Below, in pieces: positions 42,061-55,400 of a stretch of DNA of 64,000 nt (positions within the stretch are counted from its first letter, which is position 1; the number at the start of each line of letters is the position of its first letter). The notes below the pieces were generated by a model, which saw only the letters and a program-made list of their open reading frames with translations, did no database searches and was not told where the DNA came from. The stretch is taken from positions 19,449,257 to 19,513,256 of the forward strand of contig NC_052476.1 in the NCBI RefSeq assembly GCF_009730915.1, written 5' to 3'. Origin of the DNA: Dioscorea cayenensis subsp. rotundata (taxonomy: Eukaryota > Streptophyta > Magnoliopsida > Dioscoreales > Dioscoreaceae). The position numbers and the translations under genes are program-made.

Positions 42061-44132
42061 AAAAACCACAGTATCTGAAGTTCAGCACATGAAGCTTCCT
42101 TTAAAACCCGCCGAGAATTTCCGGTTGTTTGAGATCTCTTGATTTCTCTCGATTTCTCTGGATTGATCGATGGGGATTCTAGGGTTCTTCGATCCGTGAG
42201 GCTGGATCCGGTGAGCCGGCGACCTGATCCGCGCCACCGGAGAGGTTCTCCGGCGATAAGACGGCGAACTGAAGTGATACAAACGTGACAGATCTGAGAC
42301 TGGCCGAGATTTGGCCATCGATCGGAGATCTATAGATTTTTCGGTAATGTTCCGGCTGTATGTTTGGAATTTTTTTTTTATGTAGTTTAGCGCTGATGAT
42401 TGAGCTTTTGTTGATGTTTTTCAGATCTGATTTGGTGTTGTGAAGAGAGATTTGGGGGTGAATGGCGGTGATTGTGATAGGATGGTAGATCTGGAGGTTT
42501 ATGGGCTTATAATGCCGAGGTTTTTCCTCGGATCTCCGTCGACGGGTGGGTGAGATGTGGGCATTGAGTGCAGTTCTTTGGTGATTCTGTTGTTGATGCG
42601 GAATCGTTGAAATTTTCACTGTGGATGCTCTTCTAGAGGTGAAATAACTGATCTTAGAGTCTTGTTTGTTTTCTTGATAGTTGGTATATGGTTTTTGCTG
42701 AAATGTGTTGTTCTTGTGTTCTGGTACTGGTTGCCATTGCTAATTTTTTGTGGGTGTATGTAGATTAAAACCATACTTTTGTTGTTATTTTCCGTTTCTA
42801 TTTGCACATTTATGTTTTATTATCTGGAATCATGTTGCTTTCACAAATTCTTTTCCAGTGTAAAATGTTTTGCTTTTATTGGTGTAGTGCTGAATTTACT
42901 TTTTTTTTATCCCCAGTTATGTTTACAACCTTATTTTATGCAACCTGCAAATGGTGTAATAAATATTATAATAACTAAGATATTTGTTTGTTTGCTTGGT
43001 CGCTGGTGCTTGGTTTCTGTTGAAATCTGTTGCTCTGGTACTCTGTTACCTGTTGAAATTGCCAATCTTTTGTGGTGTTTGTAGACCAAAGACCAAAGCC
43101 TTTTTTTTTAGTGGTTATTGTCTGTTTCTACTTGTTAATTTTTATGAATGATGTAAAAAATGTATAAGAACTAAGAATCTGATGGTCAATATTGTTTGAT
43201 ATATTTTAGAACTTGTAACTACAGTGTTGGTCTTGAATACATCTTTCAAGACGAGTCAATAATATAATATATATCTTGTGAAGATGGTCAACGTTGTTTG
43301 TTATTTTTTATATGTTTATACTGCACACCTGAGTTATGCTTGCATATTGTTACAAATATGTCGTGCAACCTCCTTATGTGGAGGGGCAGGATGTCCTTGA
43401 CTCTTGTGTTTTGGTACCCATGATCAGTGTGTTTCCTTTATGTCTTGAGTGAAATCATGCAACATTACAGATTATAGTATCTGTGGGGTGAGTTTAGTTT
43501 TCATATCTTTATGAAGTGGTGGTTCTGAGTGTTGCAGCCAATCAATATTCTGCCTCAGCAGTGTGTCAAATTATCCTGTTTGGCGTTGCAGAAGTTAGTT
43601 GTTGATCAGCTAGTTTTCCTTTGAGATTGCTTTTTTCTATCACTTGAAGATAAAGAGTTATAGATCAAGTGTAAGCATTTCCGTTGGTGATTGATAGAAT
43701 ATCAGTTTTTCTTTCCCTCTAAGACATAATCACAGCTTATTAACTTTTTGCTTATAGTTTAGTGTCTGGATTGCCATCTCCCTAGTTATAGATCTATTTT
43801 TATATCATTGGTCTGATAAGTCAATCTGACTATGTTGTTGTGTGATTAATGTTACCACAAGACCTTCTGTTTGCTTGGATATATCAATGTTCTTTTAGAT
43901 TTGGTGATGATGTTCAATAAATTCTAACTATTCTTTGGATGGAATTGTGAAGCTCATGTATTTTCTTTTCTTGCTTGATGATTTTGACTGATTCTTCATT
44001 TTAGTCTGAGCTAATTTACATCTTGCTTCCTTTTCTGTTTCCCCCCTTTCAGCAACTTGTCATGCATTACTAAAACACTTTGGTGCTTTCGAGCTAGTTT
44101 TGGAAGCCAAGATAAACAACAAGCTGCTAGAC
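42061..44132 (+). other. Likely 5' UTR exon(s) and long leader intron of the F-box/kelch gene
   Basis: A GC-richer leader (42090-42350) is followed by T-rich intron-like sequence ending in a strong pyrimidine tract and acceptor, TTTCCCCCCTTTCAG at 44038-44052. Possible donors are GTGAGCC near 42210 or GTAATG near 42343; I cannot choose between them. The second leader exon, from 44053, contains an upstream ATG (44062) with only two further codons before TAA (44071-44073), 59 bp ahead of the main ATG. Open frames on either strand in 42082-43084 are not genes. Confidence 0.55.
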
Positions 44133-45416
44133 ATGGTTGGTGCTCAAGGATGTCTACTTTCACAAATTTCCAGATCTTTTGATCAGGACAGTGGTTCTCT
44201 TCAGAAATACATATTAGCTTACATCTTATTAGCAAGAAACGGAGGCATATTAGAGGAAGTAAGAGGAAGCATGTGCAAAGAGTTCTACATATCTGGTTTG
44301 GATTGGCTAGGACAGAAGATAAACTATCCTGCTGCTAAGACACAGCCAGGAAGTGATTACAGTGGACAACGATCAGATGATTCTCTTCTTCCAGGTCTTC
44401 ATGATGATATTGCACTAGATTGTCTGGCTTGGGCATGTAGATCTGATTATCCGTCACTGGCTTGTGTTAGTAAAAAATTTACCTTGTTGATTGGAAGTGG
44501 ATATCTATACAAATTAAGAAGACAACTTGGAATTATTGAGCACTGGGTTTACTTAGCTTGTAGCTTGATGCCATGGGAAGCATTTGATCCTGAAAGGCAG
44601 AGATGGATGAGGCTACCACGATTGCCATGTGATGAGTGTTTTTCTTATGCAGACAAGGAGTCCCTTGCTGTGGGAACTCAACTTCTTGTTTTTGGTCGGG
44701 AATTAACTGGTTTTGCAATTTGGATGTACAGCTTAGTGAGGCGTGACTGGTCTAGATGCTCATCAATGAATTTATCTCGCTGCTTATTTGGATCAGGAAG
44801 CTCTGGGGAAATTGCTATTGTTGCTGGGGGAAGTGACAAGAACGGCCATGTTTTAAAGTGTGCCGAGTTGTACAATTCTGAGTTGGGTACTTGGGAAACT
44901 TTACCAGATATGAACTTGCCACGAAAAATGTGTTCTGGGTTTTTTATGGATGGGAAGTTTTATGTTATAGGTGGCATGTGTAGCCATACAGATTCTTTAA
45001 CCTGCGGTGAGGAGTATAATCTTCAAACTAGGATGTGGAAGAGAATTCAAAATATGTACCCTGGCGGCAATAGGGCCAGTCAGTCTCCACCATTGGTTGC
45101 AGTTGTAAATAATCAGCTCTATGCTGCTGATCAAGCAACAAATGTAGTTAAGAAGTATGATAAGATAAATAATACTTGGAATGTTATAAAGCCATTACCT
45201 GTTAGAGCTGACTCTTATAATGGTTGGGGACTTGCATTCAAGGCTTGTGGGGACAAGTTACTGGTGATTGGTGGCCATAGAGGGCCTCAAGGTGAAGTCA
45301 TTGTGCTGCACTCATGGCGCCCTGAAGAAGGAAACAGTGGACCTGAATGGGATGTTCTTTCTGTCAGGGAAAGAGCAGGGGCTTTCGTTTACAATTGTGC
45401 AATAATGGGCTGCTAA
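44133..45416 (+). CDS. F-box/kelch-repeat protein (SKIP11-like clade)
   Basis: Probable substrate adaptor of an SCF ubiquitin ligase: the F-box would bind ASK/SKP1 proteins and the kelch propeller would recruit the target. The single coding exon gives 427 residues from the ATG at 44133; the in-frame upstream extension begins with a non-ATG codon and is leader. Residues about 85-130 form the F-box-like segment ([27 protein letters not shown]). Kelch repeats follow from about 150 to 410, with [63 protein letters not shown] and [11 protein letters not shown] supplying the paired Gly and Tyr/Trp pattern. The layout, intronless coding region and C-terminus match the Arabidopsis At5g60570/SKIP11 group. 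The substrate is unknown. The frame has no break. Confidence 0.93.
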   Translation: MVGAQGCLLSQISRSFDQDSGSLQKYILAYILLARNGGILEEVRGSMCKEFYISGLDWLGQKINYPAAKTQPGSDYSGQRSDDSLLPGLHDDIALDCLAWACRSDYPSLACVSKKFTLLIGSGYLYKLRRQLGIIEHWVYLACSLMPWEAFDPERQRWMRLPRLPCDECFSYADKESLAVGTQLLVFGRELTGFAIWMYSLVRRDWSRCSSMNLSRCLFGSGSSGEIAIVAGGSDKNGHVLKCAELYNSELGTWETLPDMNLPRKMCSGFFMDGKFYVIGGMCSHTDSLTCGEEYNLQTRMWKRIQNMYPGGNRASQSPPLVAVVNNQLYAADQATNVVKKYDKINNTWNVIKPLPVRADSYNGWGLAFKACGDKLLVIGGHRGPQGEVIVLHSWRPEEGNSGPEWDVLSVRERAGAFVYNCAIMGC

Positions 45417-46929
45417 AGTTTCTGGTTTTTGAGTCTTAGGAGCAGTGCATGAGGTGATTGGCCTCACTTAATTGGGAAGTGGCTTACATACCTTTACTAT
45501 CTTCTGTTTACTACATTTGGCAACTTGCATCATATTTATGGTGCGATCTTTCTTGTCTGTGTTACTTCTTTAGTGCCTTTCGACTGAAATTGTGCACCTG
45601 AGTTAATGTGGAGGCTTCTCTCTAATGTTACCCGGCTAGATCTAAGATGCTGAAAGTTAAAGAAGGCCTAACATTAACTTGTCAAGTGGTGCTATTTCAT
45701 GTTTCAATAATTTTCATTTCTGGTATAAAATTCTATTTACCAAGTGTTTCTTTTGGAGTGTCTGCATTTTTTCATCTGTTTACCCCAATTGATTTTATGT
45801 ATTTAAAAAGCATCGGTTCCTTGTATGTTTCAATATTTGTCTTTCCTTTGGGTTTGTTGTTAAAGATACTGTATGGCAACTTTTGATTGTAGATCAGCTC
45901 CATGCATTCTTGAAGACCATTACTTAGTGAATTAACACATGAGAAGGTTTGACACTTTCAGTTTTAGTTTAATTTAAACCTCATGATGGTTTCCTTTATG
46001 CAGCTTACATGGATCAATGAGATCTATATTACATACTGTGGTTAGATCAGCATTAGTGTTCTGCAGTGTTCTATGGTATAATAGCATTTTGTTGGTTGCT
46101 TAATGCATCTCTGTCCAAAATTTAGTTTCTATTGGTGGCTACATCCTTTATCAATACAATGTTCTTTTTCCATTTATCTTTTTATTTCAAATTCTCATTA
46201 AGTTGCACTGATTTTGTCCTTTGCAATATGAATGTCCAGGCCTCTGTCAAGGTGTCCTTATCCATAATGTGAATTGCAACTCTCAATGCCAATGTGTATG
46301 ATAAGAAATAGAACATATGTACTCATTGTCTTGTCAGTAGAATGTCACACATAACTATTTGCTTTGTATATCATTTGGAGCATTTGGGGACTGGATGTAT
46401 TATCTGATGTGACTAGAATGCCTACTCTTGGAATTACATGCAAATTCTGTGTGCAAGGTGAAATCACTGGAACATTTTATTTATATGCAAGAAATGATTG
46501 GCAGAAAACATTTTATTTTCTGAAGCAGTGGTTTAAGTCTATAAGCAAATTATTGCATAGGTTTCTGCTGACATACCTTCAGTCTCTGTTCAAACCTGTT
46601 CAAGATCATGCACTGAACTGGAGACATTCGCTGTTAAACCAACTGCCACTTCAACCAGGAATTTATATGTTTGCTTCCATGTGCCAGCTGTTATACTGAT
46701 TTTTCCTTTTGTTCCTTTCTTTCTGTCTTTGCCTGTCCATATTTCAAATTTTGCATTCTTGTTTCAAGTAACAACAATTTCTGTTCCAGTTCTTCATTGC
46801 TGTTTTATTTTTCCATCTTCTTTTCATTATAATATTTGATGAGGCAAAGTAGTCATACACTGATCTGAATCATGCAATGAAACTATCTTGCTCAATCTTA
46901 ATCAACTTTTCTTACTGAAACCTGTTCAG
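45417..46929. other. F-box/kelch 3' UTR and T-rich intergenic or intronic DNA
   Basis: The first few hundred bases are likely 3' UTR. The remainder is T-rich and intron-like, with no sustained coding frame; the 111-codon frame at 46364-46699 lacks any recognisable domain. A possible small exon at 46228-46251 (ATG, eight codons, ending before GTGTCC) would join in phase to the exon at 46930, but this is weak. Confidence 0.4.
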
Positions 46930-47672
46930 GTTGTCCGAGAAAATCTTCAAGATGCATATGGAAGAGAGGCATTTCTCCAACAGCTGCTGTAAGTTAATTA
47001 ACTCCCAAGCACTGAATACCAAATTAAGTCTCAAGTTCCACACTATCATCAAACTCTTCTATTGCAAAATGAAATGCAATAATGAGATGTCATAAATAGG
47101 TACGCTTGCTACCCAGCTTCAGTTATCAGTTATTGGAGATATGATAGATGTAAGTTGGATATGAATTTTTTCAAAGCCATGCACAAGTCCAACAGTGTTA
47201 GATAAACATAATCCTAAGCCATCTTAATTTTCTTCCTATCTATATCTGTCACTTTCTTTTTGAAGAGACTACAGAACTACCTCTGTCTACATGAGTTTAG
47301 ACTATTGCACCTATCTTTTGCTTTTAAGATATATATATATATATATATATATTTATGTATATATGAGTATGTTTGATGATAGATAATTAAGGGACAAAAG
47401 TAGCTTGTCTTAAAAGTCAATGTTGATATCATTATAGAATCATCCATGATTGTTTGCTTGAACCCTAATTTCAAGGTTGCAAAAAGTTTTTTTCACACCT
47501 ACAAAAAGACCACATCACTTTTGTTATATTAATTTTTTGTTCCAATTGTATATCTTCACTAGCATCATCCATTAAAACATTTTCATTCATATATGAGTTT
47601 CTCATTTATGCATGGACAGGGTTTGCAATTGAATCTATTGACCAAAAGAATGGAAGTCCACCACCAAAGTGA
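46930..47672 (+). CDS. Orphan 3' end of an unrecognised gene, three exons, 53 codons plus stop
   Basis: Three segments with good splice signals join in one frame: 46930-46988 (acceptor CTGTTCAG, donor GTAAGT), 47100-47149 (acceptor AAATAG, donor GTAAGT) and 47620-47672 (acceptor GGACAG, ending in TGA). Spliced, they read VVRENLQDAYGREAFLQQLL, then YACYPASVISYWRYDRW, then FAIESIDQKNGSPPPK. Amino-acid composition, exact phase and splice sites make chance unlikely. I do not recognise the protein. Upstream exons are not evident within the 1.5 kb after the F-box gene, so this may be a truncated duplicate, a gene with distant or tiny upstream exons, or a small protein beginning near 46228. Confidence 0.5.
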
Positions 47673-50161
47673 TTTCCAAGTGATCCAACCCACACACAAC
47701 ATGCAATCTTCTTATGCCAAAGTTGTGATATAGATGTGCATAGATAACCTGGCCTACTACTACAGGTGCTGAACACTCAGGTACTTTAAAAATATATATA
47801 TATACTATTAATAATAATTATTATTAATTAATAAAGAAAAAAAAATTGTTTTTATATACTATATAGGCCTACAAAGTGGATGAGTGGTGTCTGGCCATGC
47901 AAATAAAATTCCTCACAAACTTTATGGCATTGGATTTTTGTGTGGATGCTCATGAAAAGAAGGCAAAGGGCAACACCAGCAAGATGTTTGTGCCTTTTGG
48001 TAAAGGCCTTTGTTGACCCACAAAGTATGTTTTGGAAAAGCAGGAGAAAAAGAGTGATGGGAGTGTGGCCCTTATCTAGGGCACATTGTTTATTTCTATA
48101 TAAACTCTTCTTCTTTTTTTTTTATAATAATCTTTTATATTATTATTATTATTATTATTATTATAATATTTTTGTATTTGATTACTTTTAAATAAAGAGG
48201 TTTTTGAGGTGTGGTGCTTGCAGCTGCAGCTTAATAAGGGCAGGATAAATAAACTAACAAATGTGATAAGCTAAAAGCATTGAGTGAATGAAGCCACTAG
48301 TTGGTGCTTGAAAAGGAGAAGTCCAGCTTTTGTCCCATCTTTGTTTGGTCTGGATTGTGATGTCCAACATGGCAACATTTTATGGTTCTTATTTCTTTCA
48401 TCTTTAGCTTTGCACATGAACTTGTGTATTCCTTCTATCTAGATTCTTGCCTAATTTCCATTATTATTTATTTATTTTATTTATTTTATTATTATTATTA
48501 TTAAACAGGAAGGAAGGATGGGGAGAGAAAAAGGTTTTCCCTTTTTTTAAAAAAAAAATTAAACTTTTCTTTTTTTGCAAAATTTTAGAAAATTATGTCT
48601 TTAAGTTTTGCGTTTCTTTTTTTAGGTTCTCAGAGTTTGTTTGGAATCTTTTGAAATCATTGCTTGTGTTTCAAATTAGTTAGATAGGAAGTTAACAAAA
48701 TAAATTGCTTGTATTTTAAAATTATTTTAATTTTTAAGTAAATTTTTTTTTACTTGAATGTATATAAAGAATGCAACTATATATTTATAAACATACAAAT
48801 TGTTTTTTTCTTTTTATTATTTAAAACTTTTACCTCATTTTTAAAGAAATACATGGATCCGTGATAGTTAGGACGGAACTGAGATGTGGCTCACTCTTTA
48901 TCCTTGAATTATTTTAAAAATTAATAATTTTTAAAATAGATAGTAACAATATTTTAATATAATTACTAATATATCTTTATATTATATAATAAATTAAAAA
49001 TTAAAAATTTTTAAATTCATGGTTAAAAATGAGCCACGTTTTGTTTATGTAATAGTTATGACGGACCAATTCACTAGATTATTATTATTATTTATTTATT
49101 TTTACCTCTCAAATCAAACATATATATATATATATGATAGATATATATTAGGGTTTAGAATCTAAGTTGATCTAACCACCAAACCATGTGATTCACATCA
49201 TTAAAGAAAACTCACAATTAAATTTTTCAAATTTTTTTTATTAATAGTACAGTTTGTGTATTGTTTTCTATTAATGTTGGAGAACACCCTATGCAGGTTA
49301 TCATTATCAACATGACACTTTTTCAAATAAATAAATTTTATAAAAAAAAAGGTAAGAAAAAGAGACTCAATGGCTCAATGACTCAATTCCAAAGACTTAT
49401 TCTTTTGACCAACTTTTTCTTCAACCATTGACTCAGGGCTTTCTTTTTGCAATTATCCCCCCCCTTAGAAACTTATGCATTTATTTACTATTTAGTCACA
49501 TTGTACAAGGATTCTTTCATATATACCCCTATAATTTTCCTTTAAAAATTTAACATCCTAAGTGTTGCAACCAATTATTATTATTATTATTATTATTTTT
49601 AAATTGATACCATTGGCCAGTTTTGGAATATGACATAAAATAGAACACAATGTTGGATTTTCTTGATTTTATGTATGCATGCATGCCTTCTAAAATTATG
49701 ACTCTAAAAAACACAAAATCACATTATAATCTTAATATAAACCTTTAATTATTTATTGTGGAATTAATCAATAATCTTTGGTTGAAATCTAATTTTGGTC
49801 TTGTGCAAAGCAAGCAATTGATAAGAAAAACATTGTGATTAACTTCTTGATTTATATTTATTTTAATATTTTTTAATCATACTATTCTCAAGAGCACCAC
49901 ATGTTTATATTTATATATTGGTTTGTGAAGCAAATTAAATTCTATTCTAATGAATAAGAAGCTAATTTATAAAACAAGAATAGAACAAAGAGCTAGAAGT
50001 TTGGCTTTATGGCAAACAACGCCACCTTTCTTCTTTTCTATGTTTCATAGCTATAAGAGAACCATATACATCTACATTAACCTATTAATCAAACAAGTAT
50101 CCAAATCTACAATATATATATATACACATACATATATCTAGATAGACCTTAAAATATGCAC

Positions 50162-50212
<51 letters not shown>

Positions 50213-50858
50213 ATCTAATAAATAAAGATGAAATTTTGGTGTTATAATTGACATAATTCATATGACATACTAACTCATTTTAAAAGTATTTAGATAAATT
50301 ATTTCATAAACACTTGGTTCAAAAGATTACTCTTATTATATTATAAAAAAAAATACTAATGATATAAAGCACTCAGTGCTGTTAGTCTTGGGAGCTAGAT
50401 TTTATAGTAATTAATAGCCTAGCTAATAGGACATGTAAAATTTTAATAATATTTAATAACTTTATGTATCTTTTTCAAACACGTGTATCATGTAATAATA
50501 TTAATTATATGATTATATTTAATTATCAAAATCTTATTATTGGTTGAACCCATCCAGTTAAGAAGCACCAACTTGAATTTCCAACACTAATAAAGATGTT
50601 TACAGACATGAAGAAAAATTAAGAAACATGGCATGATAATGAGACAGAGATGTTTATATTAAGATAGAGAAAAAGATGGAGAGAAAACAAAAGGATGATC
50701 ATGAGATAGAGATGTGCATGTGTTATAAATATATAGCTTTAATTATTTATTCTAGTTTACTTTGAGAATGATGTTTGTTGATAATAATAATGCATAGAAT
50801 GAATGTTATGGAAACATCCACGTTTGAGAGATTAAGAGAATATAAAAATAAATAATAA

Positions 50859-50889
<31 letters not shown>

Positions 50890-53800
50890 CCAAACAAATA
50901 AAACAATTCACTTTCTTTCTTTTTTTTCTTTTTTCTTTTTTCTTTTTTTCTTGATAAAAATTCTATTACTTTCCACAAGTACAAAGACTTTGTGCATGAG
51001 AACATTTATCTAGACAATCTTTTGGCCTACTAATCTAATCATCATTATAAAAACAAGAACTAGTAGAAAGATTAGCATCAAATAGATGGGGCCTCTTAGA
51101 TTCTTCTCTTCTTCTTTTAAAAATAATAAAATTAAAAAAAAATAAATTTTTTTTTTTCCTAGACTAGTGCAGGGGGGTTGTACCAAGTGTCAAAGTGAAT
51201 AACTTTTGCTTTTAGTGGAGGAAATGCAAAGCTTTTCTTTAAAAGTTTAATTTGTGTGATAATATATTAGCATATTAATTACTAAGGGGAAAAAATACTA
51301 ATTGGTATATTTATATTATATTTTAAGAGAATTGTCTTTTGCAACCTTTATGCATTCACTATCTTACTTTATTATAAACATAATTAATATTCTCTATTTT
51401 TTTAATATAATTCATATATAATTAATAATTTTTTATTTATTGACAAAGTCGGTGTCAAAGACGTGCATAAACAAGAAGTTAATACTTCGATCTTAACACA
51501 CTTGTGCTTTTACCCTGCGTGAATTAAGCTTTGAACATGGCTCTTTTATAAAGATGCAAACATCTTACACTAGAGGATCCAATGACAATATATTAAGAAA
51601 GTATTAACAAATATAATTCGTAGGTATTATTTTCTGCGTAGAATATCGTACTTCAGAAAATAAATATATTTTTAATTTTTTATTTAATTTATATCAAAAT
51701 TATATAGCATATTCTATTATAGTATTATCTTAAAAAATTTATATCCTAATATTAACATAAAATCATTTGTCCTAATCGCTATATGGTGTTTTATTTATGA
51801 TAAATATGGATAAGTCTACGTGTCAAGAATAGACACATGTGAAGATTTGAGCTCTATAACACATGTATATTTTATTTGCGTAAGTTGAGGTTGTGAACCT
51901 ACTCGGTTGTTGGCATGGTTAATTCTTTGTATGTGTGTGTATATATATATATATATATATAAAGCTATTTTTCCTTTTGATTTATGACTAAGGAAACCAT
52001 TGAATGATATGAAGCAAGGAAGGAGACAATTGTGATTCATTTTGTCCTCTAGGGTTGTTGATTGGACTAGACTCTTACATGAGTGATCATCTCATCACTT
52101 TTTCATACTCAAAATAATAATGCCCACCTGCAATGAATGACCACATCATTGAGGTTTTCTTTTTCTTTTTTCTTTTCTTTTCTTTTCTTATGCAAATTTC
52201 CATACATTCTATCCATACATTGTGGTGACACAAACCTTAACAAAGAACAAGCTCAAAATAGTATCATATTTAATTTCTTTCATTAAACTAGAAAATTTTC
52301 TCCTTCATAGAAAAAGGATTGCATAAACAATATATAAAAATATATAAAAAAATAAACTACTATACTGTTCTAGAAGGGATGCTTTTATCTATAGCATAAT
52401 TAAAAAAAAAATCTTGATATATCTAAAAAGACATACTTAAAAAATAAAATTAAGTCTAGAAATTCCTTATATATATATATATATATAGCTCAATTTATGT
52501 ATTATATAATAGTTAAACCTAAATTGATACATTATAATTTAACTTTGTATCCTTAATTCTACTATTTGTTTTATTAATCGATGCAAATTCTTTTGAAATT
52601 ACTTTAATTAATTACAATATAGTGCAACATAATTGATGCTAATTAGTGATTACTAGATGTGTATATGTATTTTTTTTTTGTATTTCTTGTGATTAATTAG
52701 ATAATAATTAAATTTATGAGATCAAAACAATTTTTTGACCCATAATTCATCTTCCATGTCATCAACAATAATTATAAGAAATAAATATCGATAATGATAA
52801 GAAATGAAAATTGAGTAATGCAAACACGTACTAATGAATAAAAAGAGCCAGATCAAGATGGTTGTATCTCTCATGGTTGGTCTCTAATTATGAGATGTGT
52901 GGGGTTTCAAAGTATGTTGAAAGAAAGGTAGGGTCTTGTTAAATAGGATTATTTTGCAATTAGATTTTTGGAATTTATATTTCTTAAATTTATTTTAAAT
53001 TTGTTGGTGGTTTGATTAAAAACATTTTTGATGAATTTTGTGAATGCAATAGTCTTTTAAGAGGGAGAGAGATGTGTTGTATGTACATATATACATACCC
53101 AAAATGAAAACAAAAATAAATAAATAAATAAATAAATACATGCGTACATGGTTGAGGTCAAATTTGAAAGTTGTATTCAGATTTTTAAAAAAATAAAATT
53201 ATAAAGAAATGGATAAAAGATAGCAATATATTAAAATGGATCAAAATTTTGAAATAACTCTTACAATATTATTATAATTTTATGTTTTTTTAAGTATATA
53301 ATATTTTTATTAAAAATACTATCAAACATAAAATTACATTTAAATAATAATACTTATACTAAGCATAGCTTATTAAATATATAAAAAATTCATACAAAAT
53401 TTTGAGCAGATCTCGCAAACTCATATTGATTAAAAAATGAAACCAAAAACTTGATACACATGTTAATTATAGCGAATCATTTTAATAGTAGACAATAAAA
53501 ATAAAGCTCCTAAAGGATTGGGAAATATTGATTACGGAAAGCAATTTGTACCATAATAATTGAAGTTGAATATTTTTAAGAAAATTTAGATGAACGTACA
53601 TCTTAAAAAAAAAGAATGTGTAAGTTTTGTAATGATTGAAATTTTCTTAATTCAAAGACTAAGGACATCTTTATAGATCGAAAAAAAGGATTTGTTGTCG
53701 AGTTAGATAAATTGATTGATTTTTTTTTTTTATTTTGTTAAAGTTGTGGTTAACAAAAATAATTAATTGTTAGGTAAAGGAATAAAAATATATTTGTTTG

Positions 53801-54699
53801 AAAAAATAAAATTTCTAAATAGGAAAAAGTTGAATGATAAAAATAATTTACTAGTAAATAGAAAACTCTGATGTGATACAATAAGGACTCATTAATTATA
53901 AATTATGTTTAGTCGATATTTTATAAAATTTCTATTGTTTTGATGACAATTTAGCCAACAATCCATTAATCAATGGGATTGGAAAATTAATTTCTTCTTA
54001 TGTTATTTCCACATAAAATAATTTATTATTATTTGAATAATAATTAATCAAACAAATAATTAATTATCATTTATAGTGATAATATCGGTTTTATTTTTAC
54101 ACGACACTAATATGATAAATTTTGATTAAAAATTATTGTATGACTAAATTTATTAAAGATCTAACATTATTTGTTTGAATATGATGGTTGGATTTTCCAA
54201 ATTATTAACTAATTTAGAACTTTTGTGACTCTAAATTAACTATAGATTCATTCAAGAAATATTTTTTTTAGGAAAAATTGTATTATTTTTCTAATCGTTA
54301 GATCAAACTATTAATTAATTATTGATTGCAAAACAACAAGATGAAGTTTGTTATTTCTAATAAAAAAGACAATTCAACCATACGTTGTGACCTAGTAAAC
54401 CATTTTCATTAAGAACTAAATTTTATAAAATAGCAAATATTAAATCTCAAAAAAGTCATTCCAAAGTTTTCTCAACCAATTGACGCATATTTGATAATCA
54501 AACATTATTCTTGATGCATCTTCAACGAAGTTATTTCATTAGCCAAACAACCTATTAATGAACTGATTATTAATTAGGTTTTTGTCGTTTAGGCAAGATA
54601 AAAATCTAATACGCAAATGATGCATATTGACTTAAATAATCATTTTTCTTAACTACATTTAGTAAAACAAATTTAATATCTTAGAGATTAATTATTTTT
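47673..54699. other. Long AT-rich intergenic region with microsatellites, no gene
   Basis: Seven kilobases of strongly AT-rich DNA. Simple repeats include (TTA)n near 48140 and 48490, TA/TG runs at about 50160-50212, TA runs near 50862, 51940 and 52470, a TTTTC-rich run near 52155 and (AAAT)n near 53117. Short predicted proteins here are low complexity. I see no conserved gene, RNA or bounded transposon. Confidence 0.5.
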
Positions 54700-55400
54700 A
54701 CTTCAAGTTTTTTGTTAATAAATGTTTGTCATTTTTGCATAGAATATCTCCTGCTTAAATGATTAAAATTTATCAAAATGATCACTTTAATTTCTAGTTG
54801 AATACTGATAATAAATTTTTTTTGAGTATCTTAGAGATTAATTATAGTACTTCAAGTTTTTTATAAATAAAAATTTATAATTTTTGCATAAATATTTATA
54901 TTGGTTTTTTAAGATCCATATTAAATGGTAAACCTATCAAAATGATTGTTTTCTTAACTAAATTTAGTTATAAAAATTTATGTTTTTTCAAGCTTTTCAA
55001 TGATAAATGTTTGTCATTTTTGCATAAATATTAATGTTTATCATTTTCCCTTACTTAAATGGTAAACATTGATCAAATAATTGTATTTTTGCTAACTATG
55101 ATTAAAAAAAATATATTCATTATATATCTTGCAGATTAATTATGTTTTTTTGAAGCTTTTCATTGATAAGTGTTTGTTATTTTCGCAAAGAAGGTTCACT
55201 ATTTAAATAACAAATATGGATCAATTAAAATGATCTTTATTAACTAAATTTGATTTTTTAAAATAGGTTAAATGTCATGAAGATTAAATATATTATTTCA
55301 AGCTTTTTAAGCTTTTCAACGACAGATATTTGTCGGTTTTGCATAAATATTATTTGTCGTTTTCATACTTAAAATCTAGTTATATGATAAACATTGATTG
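54700..55400. repeat. Degenerate tandem repeat, about five units of 136-163 bp
   Basis: The core TTTGTCATTTTTGCATAAAT recurs with changes at about 54725, 54874, 55010, 55173 and 55329. Each copy is preceded by TTCAAG(C)TTTTCAATGATAAA-like sequence and most are followed by AAATGGTAAACATTGATCAA-like sequence and a CTAACTAAATTTA-like phrase. The units are diverged, so this is an old array. No coding capacity. Confidence 0.6.

Noticed and set aside
42082-43084. Several open frames on both strands near 42-43 kb
   Set aside because: They fall in the probable leader and leader intron of the F-box/kelch gene and show no domain or conserved composition.
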